Below are positions 17,216 to 24,653 of a stretch of 34,347 nucleotides of DNA, in pieces (the stretch's first letter is position 1; each line of letters opens with the position of its first letter). A program made the position numbers and the translations under genes. Under the pieces are notes generated by a model. That model saw only the letters and a program-made list of their open reading frames with translations. It made no database searches and was not told the DNA's origin. The stretch is from Zetaproteobacteria bacterium CG_4_9_14_3_um_filter_49_83 (lineage in GTDB: Bacteria > Pseudomonadota > Zetaproteobacteria > Mariprofundales > Mariprofundaceae), in the NCBI GenBank assembly GCA_002791545.1, contig PFXG01000052.1:1-34347 (forward strand), written 5' to 3'.

Positions 17216-18271
17216 ATGCCTGCCAAGCAGAAAAAAGATCAGACACCCGGAATGACATATGAAGGTCATTTCTATGAGCTTGCGCGTTTACAGCACATGC
17301 ACGACATGATGTTGTATATCCGGCGTTTTGAAGAAAAAGCCGGGCAAATGTACGGGCTGAAAAAAATCGGCGGCTTTTGTCATTTGTGCAATGGTCAGGA
17401 AGCAGTGTGCGTTGGTATGGTGGAAGCAGCTGAGCCTACTGATTACATGATGACCAGCTATCGCGATCACGGACATATTCTCGCACGCGGCTCCGATCCG
17501 ACGGCGATTATGGCGGAGCTGCTGGGTCGTGCCGGTGGTATTGTCGGCGGCAAGGGCGGCTCGATGCATATGTTTGATGTTGAGCGCAATTTTGCCGGTG
17601 GTAATGGTATTGTTGGTGAGCAGGTGCCGATTGGTATCGGCTTCGGTTTTGCCAGCAAATATCGTGACGATAAACGCGTGTCGATCACCATCATGGGTGA
17701 TGGCGGCGTTAATCAGGGCGCGGTTTACGAATCTTTCAATATGGCGGCGCTGTGGAAATTGCCCGTGGTGTTTGTTATCGAGAATAATCAATACGCCATG
17801 GGAACATCGCTGAGCCGTGCTTCTGCCGAAACACATCTGTTCAAGCGCGGCATTTCGTTCAAGGTGCCTGGCATGCAGGTTGACGGCATGGATGTGTTGG
17901 AAGTTGAGCGCAAAATGCGCGAGGCGCTTGAGCATGCGCGTTCAGGCAAAGGTCCGATCATTGTTGAGATGATGACTTATCGTTATCGCGGTCATTCGAT
18001 GTCAGATCCGGCGACCTATCGTACACGTGATGAAGTGGATGAATGGCGTAGCGGGCGTGATCCGATTGCCAATTTACAACAACGCATGATTGACGCTGGT
18101 CTGGCGACGGAAGATGAATTCAAGCAGAAAGATAAAGATATCAAGAAAGCGGTGGGTGAAGTGGCCAGGGCAGCTGAGGCACAGCCTGAGCCCGACCCTT
18201 CGACGTTGTGGAATGATATTATCACCGACGAAATTCCGGGTGCATATCCTTATCCAAGGCAGGTGGGCTAA
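17216..18271 (+). CDS. pdhA: Pyruvate dehydrogenase E1 component, alpha subunit
   Basis: With the beta subunit this forms the thiamine-diphosphate E1 that decarboxylates pyruvate and acetylates the lipoyl group of E2. The 351-residue protein has HLCNGQEA near the N-terminus, GKGGSMHMFD, and the thiamine-diphosphate motif GDGGVNQG followed by ENNQYAMGTS. The YRYRGHSMSDP phosphorylation-loop region of the E1-alpha family is also present. This is the alpha/beta heterotetrameric type, not the single-chain AceE of E. coli. The ATG at 17216 follows a GGGGGAA site. It is the first gene of the pdhA-pdhB-pdhC-lpd operon, and pdhB begins 2 bases after its stop. Confidence 0.95.
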   Translation: MPAKQKKDQTPGMTYEGHFYELARLQHMHDMMLYIRRFEEKAGQMYGLKKIGGFCHLCNGQEAVCVGMVEAAEPTDYMMTSYRDHGHILARGSDPTAIMAELLGRAGGIVGGKGGSMHMFDVERNFAGGNGIVGEQVPIGIGFGFASKYRDDKRVSITIMGDGGVNQGAVYESFNMAALWKLPVVFVIENNQYAMGTSLSRASAETHLFKRGISFKVPGMQVDGMDVLEVERKMREALEHARSGKGPIIVEMMTYRYRGHSMSDPATYRTRDEVDEWRSGRDPIANLQQRMIDAGLATEDEFKQKDKDIKKAVGEVARAAEAQPEPDPSTLWNDIITDEIPGAYPYPRQVG

Positions 18272-18273
18272 TC

Positions 18274-19254
18274 ATGGCAAGAATCACATACCGTGAAGCA
18301 TTAAATCAGGCGATGTGCCTTGAGATGGAGCGTGATGATCGCGTTTTCCTGATGGGCGAAGAAGTGGCTGAGTACAATGGCGCGTATAAGGTCTCGCAGG
18401 GCATGCTGGAGAAATTCGGCCCGCGTCGCGTCATTGATACGCCGATCACCGAGTTGGGATTTGCCGGTCTTGGCGTCGGTGCATCAATGGCGGGCCTGCG
18501 TCCGATTATCGAATTTATGACCTGGAACTTTGCCATTCTGGCGATGGATCAGATTGTTAATGCAGCAGCAAAAATGAAGTATATGACAGCCGGTCAGTAC
18601 AGCTGCCCGATGGTGTTTCGCGGTGCCGGTGGTGCAGCGGCGCGGGTAAGCTCGCAGCATTCGCAGGCGCTGGAAAACTGGTTCGTCAATGTGCCGGGTC
18701 TGAAGGTGGTGATGCCATCCAATCCCGCCGATGCCAAAGGCCTGCTTGCCGCATCGATTCGTGATAATGATACGGTGATTTTCATCGAAAATGAGATCAA
18801 CTATGGCGATGTCGGTGAAGTGCCGGAAGGCGAATACATCATTCCACTGGGTAAAGCTGATGTGAAGCGCGTCGGCAACGATGTTACATTGGTAGCGCAT
18901 TCCCGTATGACCGGTTATGCACTGACGGCCGCTGAAGAGCTGGCCAAGCTGGGTATTGATGCTGAAGTGGTCGATCCACGTACGATTCGCCCTCTGGATG
19001 AGGCAACGATTCTGGCATCGGTCAGGAAAACCAATCGTGCTGTGGTGATTGAGGAAGGTTGGCGTTTTGCTGGCATCGGAGCGGAAATTTCTGCACGCAT
19101 CATGGAAAAGGCCTTTGATGATCTGGATGCGCCGGTGATTCGTGTAACTGGCAAGGATGTGCCGATGCCTTACGCCGCGAATCTGGAAAAATTGGCCCTG
19201 CCAAGCGTAGAAGAAATTGTTGAAGCGGCTCGTGTGGTTTGTAACCGCGCTTAA
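18274..19254 (+). CDS. pdhB: Pyruvate dehydrogenase E1 component, beta subunit
   Basis: This is the partner of PdhA in the E1 heterotetramer. The 326-residue transketolase-type protein has the MGEEVAEYNGAYKVSQG start, RVIDTPITELGFAGLGVG, the FMTWNFAILAMDQI helix and the C-terminal VVDPRTIRPLD and EEGWRFAGIG segments. The length is usual for the family. It starts 2 bases after pdhA, implying translational coupling. A 90-bp gap without an obvious terminator follows before pdhC. Confidence 0.95.
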   Translation: MARITYREALNQAMCLEMERDDRVFLMGEEVAEYNGAYKVSQGMLEKFGPRRVIDTPITELGFAGLGVGASMAGLRPIIEFMTWNFAILAMDQIVNAAAKMKYMTAGQYSCPMVFRGAGGAAARVSSQHSQALENWFVNVPGLKVVMPSNPADAKGLLAASIRDNDTVIFIENEINYGDVGEVPEGEYIIPLGKADVKRVGNDVTLVAHSRMTGYALTAAEELAKLGIDAEVVDPRTIRPLDEATILASVRKTNRAVVIEEGWRFAGIGAEISARIMEKAFDDLDAPVIRVTGKDVPMPYAANLEKLALPSVEEIVEAARVVCNRA

Positions 19255-19344
19255 ATAACGAATATTGTAATGGTAGAGCCGTGATGACTGCTTGTTCAGG
19301 TCATTGTTTGTCGGAATTCTGCCGTTTTCAAACAGAGGTGAAGC

Positions 19345-20646
19345 ATGCCCATTGATGTATTTATGACCCAACTCTCACCGACCATGACGGAAGGTAAAAT
19401 TGCCCGTTGGCTGAAGAAAGAGGGTGATACGCTGGAATCCGGAGAAGTGCTGGCGGAAATCGAAACCGACAAAGCCACCATGGAAATGGAAGTGATTGAA
19501 GAAGGTGTGTTGCATAAAATTCTCGCGCCAGAGGGTTCGATTGTCACCGTCGGCGCGGCGATTGCCGTGATTGCCGAAGATGGTGAAGCGATTGCATCTG
19601 ACTATGTACCCGAATCCGGCGTGGCAGTACCGGCTGCGCCTGAACAAGCCGCTCCGGCAACGGTAGCAAAACAAGCCGCACCAGCACAGGCTGCCCCTGC
19701 CCCTGCCCCCGAGCTGGACATGGCCGCTATCGAGCGCGCCGCCAACGACAAGCGTATCAAGGCATCACCGCTGGCGCGTCGTCTGGCCAAGCAGAAGCGT
19801 ATTAACCTTGCGGCTATCACCGGCACAGGCCCCAATGGTCGCATTGTCAAAGCTGACATCGAGAATGCTGTCACACGTGGTATCAAACTGGGTGTTGGTC
19901 CGGTCACGGCACTACCGGCAGTCAGGCCGATGCCGACTGGCCCGTTGCCGTATCACGAAGACGAATTCGAGCGCATCGAAAACAGCATGATGCGCAAGGC
20001 CATTGCACGTCGTTTAACCGAGTCCAAGCAGCAGGTGCCGCATTTTTATCTGAGCATGGATGTGGCGATGGATCGTTTAATGGACCTGCGTGTCCAGCTC
20101 AATGATTCAGCCGATGGCGCATTTAAGCTGAGCATCAACGACTTTATCATCAAGGCTGTTGCCAGGGCACTGGTTGCTGTGCCTGCCGCCAACGCATCTT
20201 GGACGAATGCGCACACCTTGCAGCATAAACATGCACATGTGTCGGTCGCCGTGGCCATTGAGGGCGGTTTGATTACGCCGGTGATTCGCTTTGCCGAGCA
20301 GAAAGGCATTGTCGAAATTTCCAATGAAGTCAAAGAGCTGGCAACGCGCGCGCGCAAAGGCGAATTAAAACCTGCTGAGTATTCCGGTGGCACGTTCTCC
20401 ATTTCCAATCTGGGCATGTACGGCGTCAAGCAGTTCCAGGCGATTGTCAATCCGCCGGAAGGTGCGATTCTGGCCGTTGGCGGCACCGAAGAACGTGCGG
20501 TAGCAGAAAACGGACAAATCGTTGTGAAGCAGATGATGACACTGACGCTTTCCTGCGATCATCGTGTCGTTGATGGTGCGGTAGGCGCAGAATATCTGGC
20601 GGCATTGAAGAAGAACCTTGAATGCCCTGCCAGCGTGTTACTTTAA
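19345..20646 (+). CDS. pdhC: Dihydrolipoamide acetyltransferase (E2)
   Basis: This is the core subunit of the pyruvate dehydrogenase complex and transfers acetyl groups to CoA. In order, the 433 residues hold one lipoyl domain (about 1-80, lipoyl Lys43 in ETDKATMEM), an Ala/Pro linker (about 90-125), a peripheral subunit-binding domain (about 136-172, ASPLARRLAKQ) and the catalytic domain ending SCDHRVVDG (His406, Asp410). The start at 19345 has an AGAGGTG site upstream. The lipoyl domain is nearly identical to that of the E3 downstream, at DNA level too, which points to an intra-operon duplication or ongoing exchange. Confidence 0.96.
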   Translation: MPIDVFMTQLSPTMTEGKIARWLKKEGDTLESGEVLAEIETDKATMEMEVIEEGVLHKILAPEGSIVTVGAAIAVIAEDGEAIASDYVPESGVAVPAAPEQAAPATVAKQAAPAQAAPAPAPELDMAAIERAANDKRIKASPLARRLAKQKRINLAAITGTGPNGRIVKADIENAVTRGIKLGVGPVTALPAVRPMPTGPLPYHEDEFERIENSMMRKAIARRLTESKQQVPHFYLSMDVAMDRLMDLRVQLNDSADGAFKLSINDFIIKAVARALVAVPAANASWTNAHTLQHKHAHVSVAVAIEGGLITPVIRFAEQKGIVEISNEVKELATRARKGELKPAEYSGGTFSISNLGMYGVKQFQAIVNPPEGAILAVGGTEERAVAENGQIVVKQMMTLTLSCDHRVVDGAVGAEYLAALKKNLECPASVLL

Positions 20647-20655
20647 GATTATTTT

Positions 20656-20711
20656 TTACCACCAAGGTAATTAAGTATTAAGCCCTTGTGTCTTTTTGCC
20701 TTTGTGGTGAA
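20656..20711. repeat. Imperfect palindromic element between pdhC and lpd
   Basis: TTACCACCAAGG (20656-20667) is the near complement of CCTTTGTGGTGAA (20699-20711), with an AT-rich centre (TAATTAAGTATTAAG) and an internal TTGTGTCTTTTTGCC stretch. It resembles a family of dispersed accACnAAGGcACnAAgg palindromes that I recall from many bacterial genomes. In the mRNA it would form a long hairpin between the E2 and E3 genes. Confidence 0.55.
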
Positions 20712-20732
20712 CCCATTTAAATGAGGTGATCC

Positions 20733-22535
20733 ATGCCAATTGATGTATTTATGACCCAACTCTCGCCCACCATGACCGAAGGTAAAATTGCCCGCTGGTT
20801 GAAAAAGGAAGGTGATGAACTGGTTTCCGGTGAAGTGATGGCGGAAATTGAAACCGATAAAGCCACCATGGAAATGGAAGTTATCGATGAAGGCGTGCTG
20901 CACAAGATTATTGCCGGCGAAGGCGCCATCGTGCCGGTGGGTGCGCCGATTGCCGTGATTGCCGAAGAGGATGAAGAAATCCCTGACGATTATCTGCCCG
21001 AAGGTGCTTGTGAGGTGGCGGCAGAAGCAGCACCTGTGGCAACGCCGGAAGAGGTGGTGCAGCACATTGCAGCGGCGCAGGCCAGTGCTCCGGCCGATAC
21101 GCATGAATTACAGTTAAAAGCTGCCGGTGTGTTCAATGCCGATGGTGATTACGATGTGGTGGTGATTGGTGCCGGGCCGGGCGGTTATGTGGCGGCGATT
21201 CGCGCGGCGCAACTGGGCTTGAAGGTAGCCTGTGTGGAATCTACACATCTGGGCGGCATCTGCCTGAACTGGGGCTGCATCCCGACCAAGGCCTTGCTGC
21301 GTACGGCCGAGTTGATCAATGTAATCCGGCATAGCGGTGATGAGCTGGGGCTGGGCATCTCCGAGGTTAAACCCGATCTGGCAAAGGCTGTCGCCCGCTC
21401 GCGCAAGATTTCAGCCAGGCTCAATGGCGGTATCGGTTTCCTGTTCAAGAAAAACAAAGTGACGCATATCGAAGGCTTCGCCACATTTGAAGCGGATAAT
21501 CGCCTGATGGTCAAAGATGCCGAAGGTAACAGCACGCAGGTCACCGCCAAACACGTGATTGTCGCCACAGGTGCGCGGGCGCGGGCATTTCCGGGCATGG
21601 ATGTCGATCACGACGTTATCATCACCTACAAGCAGGCGCTGGCTCCCAAGGCATTGCCGAAAGATCTGGTGGTCATTGGTTCCGGCGCCATCGGTATGGA
21701 ATTCGCCTATTTCTACAAGGCGATGGGTTCCAACGTGACGGTGATCGAAGCCGCACCGCAAATCCTGCCTTTGGAAGATGAAGAGATTTCAAAAGTGGTG
21801 GCGCGTTCTTTCAAGAAAAATGGCATCAAGATTATCACTGGCGCGATGGTCTCTTCGGCCAAAAATGTCGATGGCAGGGCCGTGGTGGAATACAATATCA
21901 ACGGTAACACGCAGAGCATTGAAGGTGACGTCTGTCTGGTGGCTGTTGGCGTCATCGGCAATACCGATGCCATTGGCGCAGACAACACCGCCATGAAGGT
22001 GGAACGCAACCAGATCGAGGTGGATGATTACTATCGCACCGATCACCCCGGTGTGTATGCCATCGGTGATGTGGTCGGCGCTCCCGCTCTGGCGCATGTG
22101 GCCAGTCATGAAGGCATTGTCTGCGTTGAAGCCATTGCCGGGCAAACACCGCATCCGGTGGATTACGGTAATGTGCCGGGATGCACCTACTGCCAGCCGC
22201 AGGTCGGTTCATGCGGCATGACGGAAAAAGCAGCCAAAGAAGCCGGGCATAATGTCAAAGTCGGACGTATGTCGTATGCCACCAACGGCAAAGCGATGGG
22301 TCTGGCTGAAACCGAAGGCATGGTAAAAACCATTTTCGATGCGGATTCCGGTGAGCTGCTCGGAGCTCATATCGTCGGCGCTGAAGCCACGGAGCTGATC
22401 GTGTCATTGCAGTTGGCGCGCACGCTGGAAACGACGGAATCGGAATTGATACACCACATGTTCCCGCATCCGACGCTTTCAGAAATGATCCACGAGTCAG
22501 TGCTGGATTCAGAAGGGAAAGCGATTCATATCTGA
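20733..22535 (+). CDS. lpd: Dihydrolipoamide dehydrogenase (E3) with N-terminal lipoyl domain
   Basis: This enzyme reoxidises dihydrolipoamide of the pyruvate dehydrogenase complex, passing electrons through FAD to NAD. The 600 residues comprise a lipoyl domain (about 1-80, lipoyl Lys43), a linker, and the flavoenzyme: GAGPGGYVAA at about 146-155, the redox disulfide GGICLNWGC (Cys177, Cys182), an NAD-binding GSGAIGMEFA segment, the second FAD motif AIGDVVG, and the active-site pair in FPHPTLSE (His579, Glu584). Ordinary Lpd is about 470 residues; lipoyl-fused E3 is known in Neisseria and some other bacteria. The start at 20733 is preceded by GAGGTGA. It is the last gene of the operon. Confidence 0.96.
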   Translation: MPIDVFMTQLSPTMTEGKIARWLKKEGDELVSGEVMAEIETDKATMEMEVIDEGVLHKIIAGEGAIVPVGAPIAVIAEEDEEIPDDYLPEGACEVAAEAAPVATPEEVVQHIAAAQASAPADTHELQLKAAGVFNADGDYDVVVIGAGPGGYVAAIRAAQLGLKVACVESTHLGGICLNWGCIPTKALLRTAELINVIRHSGDELGLGISEVKPDLAKAVARSRKISARLNGGIGFLFKKNKVTHIEGFATFEADNRLMVKDAEGNSTQVTAKHVIVATGARARAFPGMDVDHDVIITYKQALAPKALPKDLVVIGSGAIGMEFAYFYKAMGSNVTVIEAAPQILPLEDEEISKVVARSFKKNGIKIITGAMVSSAKNVDGRAVVEYNINGNTQSIEGDVCLVAVGVIGNTDAIGADNTAMKVERNQIEVDDYYRTDHPGVYAIGDVVGAPALAHVASHEGIVCVEAIAGQTPHPVDYGNVPGCTYCQPQVGSCGMTEKAAKEAGHNVKVGRMSYATNGKAMGLAETEGMVKTIFDADSGELLGAHIVGAEATELIVSLQLARTLETTESELIHHMFPHPTLSEMIHESVLDSEGKAIHI

Positions 22536-22558
22536 GCGCAGGTTTTCAATTGAAATTG

Positions 22559-22584
22559 AAAGGGGGCTTCGGCCCCCTTTTTTT
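22559..22584 (+). terminator. Strong rho-independent terminator of the pdh operon
   Basis: A 9-bp stem AAAGGGGGC/GCCCCCTTT (22559-22567 and 22572-22580) closes a TTCG tetraloop and runs straight into seven T (22578-22584). This is a textbook terminator 23 bases after the lpd stop. Confidence 0.95.
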
Positions 22585-22613
22585 GTTTTAGGGAGCATAA
22601 ATCGGTATAAGTG

Positions 22614-23486
22614 CTACATCGTCTCCCGAATGCGGAGGAAAGAGGCAAAACGAGGCACGCCGTTGTGGGTCAAACCATAATATTTGAAGGTGATGCTGCT
22701 GCCGATGGGGGGCGGGTTGTCACGTTCCATATCGGAAAAACCACTGCCGATATTGAATTCTATACCATTGGGTAAGCGGACAAGCAGTGCGCCCAGACGC
22801 CCGGCATTTTTACCCGTGCCTGAAACATGCTTCACCACGACCGCTTCGCTATCGAGATAGGTTTTAACCTTCAATAAATCATGCGTGCGGCCCGCCAGGT
22901 ACAATGATTCAGGTCGCCGGAGCATCAAGCCTTCGCCGCCAAGTGCCTCAATTTCTTTCAGACGCTTGTTCAGGTGCGCTGTATCGGCGCACACCTCCTG
23001 CTTGAGCACCTGCGCATAATCACTGGGATGCTGTGCAAACCAGTCGGACGTGGCGGCCATGCGCTTTTCAAAAGAGTCTGCAATGCCAGGGGCATCAAAA
23101 ATGACATAACGCACCTGTTTCCATGCTTCCTCGTTATGCTTGCTGCGCACTATGCTCACAAGTTCTGAGAATTGCTGTCGGCCGAGCCAAAGTTCACCAT
23201 CCAGAGCGGTGGCTGGAAAGTTGCTGGTAAACCACGCTGGTACATCCAGTTGCTGGCCCGAGCGCGAAAGCATCGTTTTACCAGTCCAGTAGCCTCTCAC
23301 CCCATCCAGTTTTTCGCTCATCCACCAGCCTTTAATGTCTATCGAACTATCCCAGGTGTAGGCAAGCGCAACAGCTGGCTTCAAGTCGCCGTTTGCTGCT
23401 ACCTCCGAATCAGCCTTAAGCGATAAGGGAAAGATGAACAGCGCAGCAAGACAATAGCTAAGGAAGCGTGTTGTATGGGTGCTCAT
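22614..23486 (-). CDS. Periplasmic ATP-dependent DNA ligase (LigE type)
   Basis: This minimal ATP-dependent DNA ligase seals nicks through an enzyme-AMP intermediate. A signal peptide (about residues 1-25, hydrophobic LSYCLAALFIFPLSL then KADS) predicts a periplasmic location, as known for the Lig E group, where roles in DNA uptake or extracellular DNA have been suggested. Motif I SEKLDGVRGYW gives the nucleotidyl Lys59. DGELW (motif III), EGLMLR (motif IV) and LLKVKTY (motif V) follow, then a short OB-fold domain. There is no extra DNA-binding domain, and 290 residues is typical. Its start overlaps the aldolase stop by 4 bases (ATGA), so the two are translated from one message. It converges with the pdh operon across that operon's terminator. 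Confidence 0.92.
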   Translation of the reverse strand: MSTHTTRFLSYCLAALFIFPLSLKADSEVAANGDLKPAVALAYTWDSSIDIKGWWMSEKLDGVRGYWTGKTMLSRSGQQLDVPAWFTSNFPATALDGELWLGRQQFSELVSIVRSKHNEEAWKQVRYVIFDAPGIADSFEKRMAATSDWFAQHPSDYAQVLKQEVCADTAHLNKRLKEIEALGGEGLMLRRPESLYLAGRTHDLLKVKTYLDSEAVVVKHVSGTGKNAGRLGALLVRLPNGIEFNIGSGFSDMERDNPPPIGSSITFKYYGLTHNGVPRFASFLRIRETM

Positions 23487-24121
23487 GATGGTTGGGGTGG
23501 GTGCTGCATCAGATATTGGCGGATGATGGCATAAAGTTTCAATTCAGCTTCTTCGAGTGTTCTGCCAAACGTGACAATGCCATCTTCATGCCCTTGCATG
23601 ACAAAAGCATTGTGCGTGAAAGGGTCATGTTGTTGGTAGAGGGTGGCAATATCATCGACCATTTCGGCAGTGCCGTATTCGGCAGTGGTGGCCAGGTCAT
23701 GGTTAGCTCGCATCAGACCCCAAAGCGCGGCGCAATGGATATGAATCACCACATTGATAGCGGGATCAACCTCATAAATCATGGCATGACTCAATGCTTC
23801 GCTGCTGGGTTTGTGCATGCCTTTTGAGTAAACCGTGAACTTCGAAAAGTCATAAGCATCAATGAAGGTGTATGCATCAGCCGCCAGGCTGGCCTGCCTG
23901 CCCGTTTGCGTCGCAGAAATAAAAAAGCTGCGACCTTTCCCGGTGCGCATGGAGAGATTGCCGAAACCAATACCATCTTTTTCACCAATCAACCCCAGAG
24001 CAAACAGGCGAGCACGCAAAGCTTCCAACGGCGCATAGCCTGCAAATCGGGGCGCAGCAATGTGCTGATGTTCAACATGATATTTGATGACACCATCGAT
24101 GATGTTGCTGCTGTCGGTCAT
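23483..24121 (-). CDS. Class II aldolase/adducin family protein
   Basis: This 212-residue cytoplasmic enzyme belongs to the zinc-dependent class II aldolase family (fuculose-phosphate aldolase, ribulose-phosphate epimerase and related). Visible features are GFGNLSMR, the KPSSEALSHAMIYE motif with the catalytic-type Glu, the zinc ligands HIHCAALWG, and a later His in QGHEDGIVTFG. The reaction cannot be assigned from sequence. The start at 24121 is an ATG with AGGAG about 10 bases upstream; a GTG seven codons earlier would contain that ribosome site. It overlaps the ligase gene downstream by 4 bases. A 46-bp piece of this gene (23773-23818) is nearly duplicated in the spacer at 24383-24428. Confidence 0.86.
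   Translation of the reverse strand: MTDSSNIIDGVIKYHVEHQHIAAPRFAGYAPLEALRARLFALGLIGEKDGIGFGNLSMRTGKGRSFFISATQTGRQASLAADAYTFIDAYDFSKFTVYSKGMHKPSSEALSHAMIYEVDPAINVVIHIHCAALWGLMRANHDLATTAEYGTAEMVDDIATLYQQHDPFTHNAFVMQGHEDGIVTFGRTLEEAELKLYAIIRQYLMQHPPQPS
23773..23818. repeat. Source copy of a 46-bp direct repeat, inside the aldolase gene
   Basis: These bases encode, on the leftward strand, the aldolase catalytic segment MHKPSSEALSHAMIY. They match 24383-24428 at 44 of 46 positions in the same orientation. Confidence 0.9.
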
Positions 24122-24202
24122 TCGGCGATCACTCCTTGTCACGGTATTCCCACTCAGGCCCCAGTGTAAGGATGCCCGAACAAGACAGCCAGTTCGGATT
24201 AT

Positions 24203-24300
24203 TTAGATTGTTTTTTTGGGCTTATCATCTATATTGATGATGACAGGTCTGTTTGGGAGGTTCATGGTTTCCGGTCTGATTGACTGGTAAAGGGAAGCGT
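24203..24300 (+). promoter_or_regulatory. Leader-like RNA element, copy A
   Basis: This starts TTAGATTG then seven T. It has a hairpin ATCATC/GATGAT (24224-24229 and 24236-24241), the core GATGACAGGTCTGTTTGGG, GGTTCATGG, and a second hairpin CCGGTC/GACTGG (24271-24276 and 24282-24287), then AAAGGGAAG. It aligns with copy C at about 45 of 63 positions and with copy B at 32 of 39. No start codon follows the purine-rich segment at normal distance. Confidence 0.55.
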
Positions 24301-24382
24301 CCTCTTTACTTCAAAAGGCGAGGGCAATAAGGAAGGTTGATGGTTGTAATTAAGTGTATTCAGTAAATTGTCACCGTAATGC

Positions 24383-24428
24383 CATAAATCATGGCATGAC
24401 TTTATGCTTCGCTGCTGGGTTTGTGCAT
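24383..24428. repeat. 46-bp near-copy of an aldolase gene segment in the spacer
   Basis: This matches 23773-23818 at 44/46 bases, same orientation, 610 bp apart. The two differing bases (CA to TT) turn the coded Leu into a stop when read leftward. Flanking bases are unrelated. It ends just before leader element B. Confidence 0.9.
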
Positions 24429-24430
24429 TA

Positions 24431-24500
24431 AGGTTGATGATGACAGATATGCTCGGAAGGTTCATCTTTTCCAACACGCTTTAATTAGTAAAGGGAAGGG
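24431..24500 (+). promoter_or_regulatory. Leader-like RNA element, copy B (5'-truncated)
   Basis: This begins TTGATGATGACAG, then GGAAGGTTCAT. A hairpin CTTTA/TAAAG (24479-24483 and 24489-24493) is extended by TTTTCC/GGAAGG (24467-24472 and 24494-24499) with wobble pairs, tying up the purine-rich segment. The 5' T-tract and first hairpin arm present in A and C are missing; the aldolase-derived repeat abuts instead. Confidence 0.5.
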
Positions 24501-24502
24501 TG

Positions 24503-24556
24503 ATGAGCGAGGAATTAATTGAATTAAGTATTACGCACCCGGAATTGTTCACATAA
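24503..24556 (+). CDS. Possible 17-residue peptide after leader element B
   Basis: An ATG at 24503 follows AAGGGAAGGG closely and encodes MSEELIELSITHPELFT, then TAA. It may be a small peptide controlled by element B or a coincidence; spacing from the purine stretch is short (2-5 bases). Confidence 0.2.
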   Translation: MSEELIELSITHPELFT

Positions 24557-24568
24557 CTAAGGCTACTT

Positions 24569-24621
24569 TTGCACTTGGAGCGTACTGTTTGCACCTTTTT
24601 CTTAATACGCCTTCTGTGCAA
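24569..24621. promoter_or_regulatory. Three TTGCAC motifs before the NTF2-like gene
   Basis: TTGCAC occurs at 24569-24574 and 24589-24594 (exactly 20 bp apart, same face of the helix), and inverted as GTGCAA at 24616-24621. The last two form an inverted repeat. This looks like a multi-site operator about 35-85 bases before the start at 24654. Confidence 0.35.
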
Positions 24622-24653
24622 CATTACATATATTAATTGAGGGGAGATTAACC

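Larger units (their letters stand above)
24122..24653. other. 532-bp spacer with repeated leader elements and a gene-fragment copy
   Basis: No normal-sized gene is here. It holds leader-like element A (24203-24300), a 46-bp copy of aldolase sequence (24383-24428), element B (24431-24500), a possible 17-residue frame (24503-24556) and three TTGCAC/GTGCAA motifs before the next gene. Leftward open frames in this spacer run across these repeats and look like chance. Confidence 0.6.

Noticed and set aside
24203-24300. Known riboswitch classes (cyclic-di-GMP, fluoride, guanidine, preQ1) for the repeated leader
   Set aside because: None of the consensus core sequences I know for these classes fits.
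24569-24594. Sigma-54 promoter before the gene at 24654
   Set aside because: The GG to GC spacing is 12 rather than the required 10 bases.
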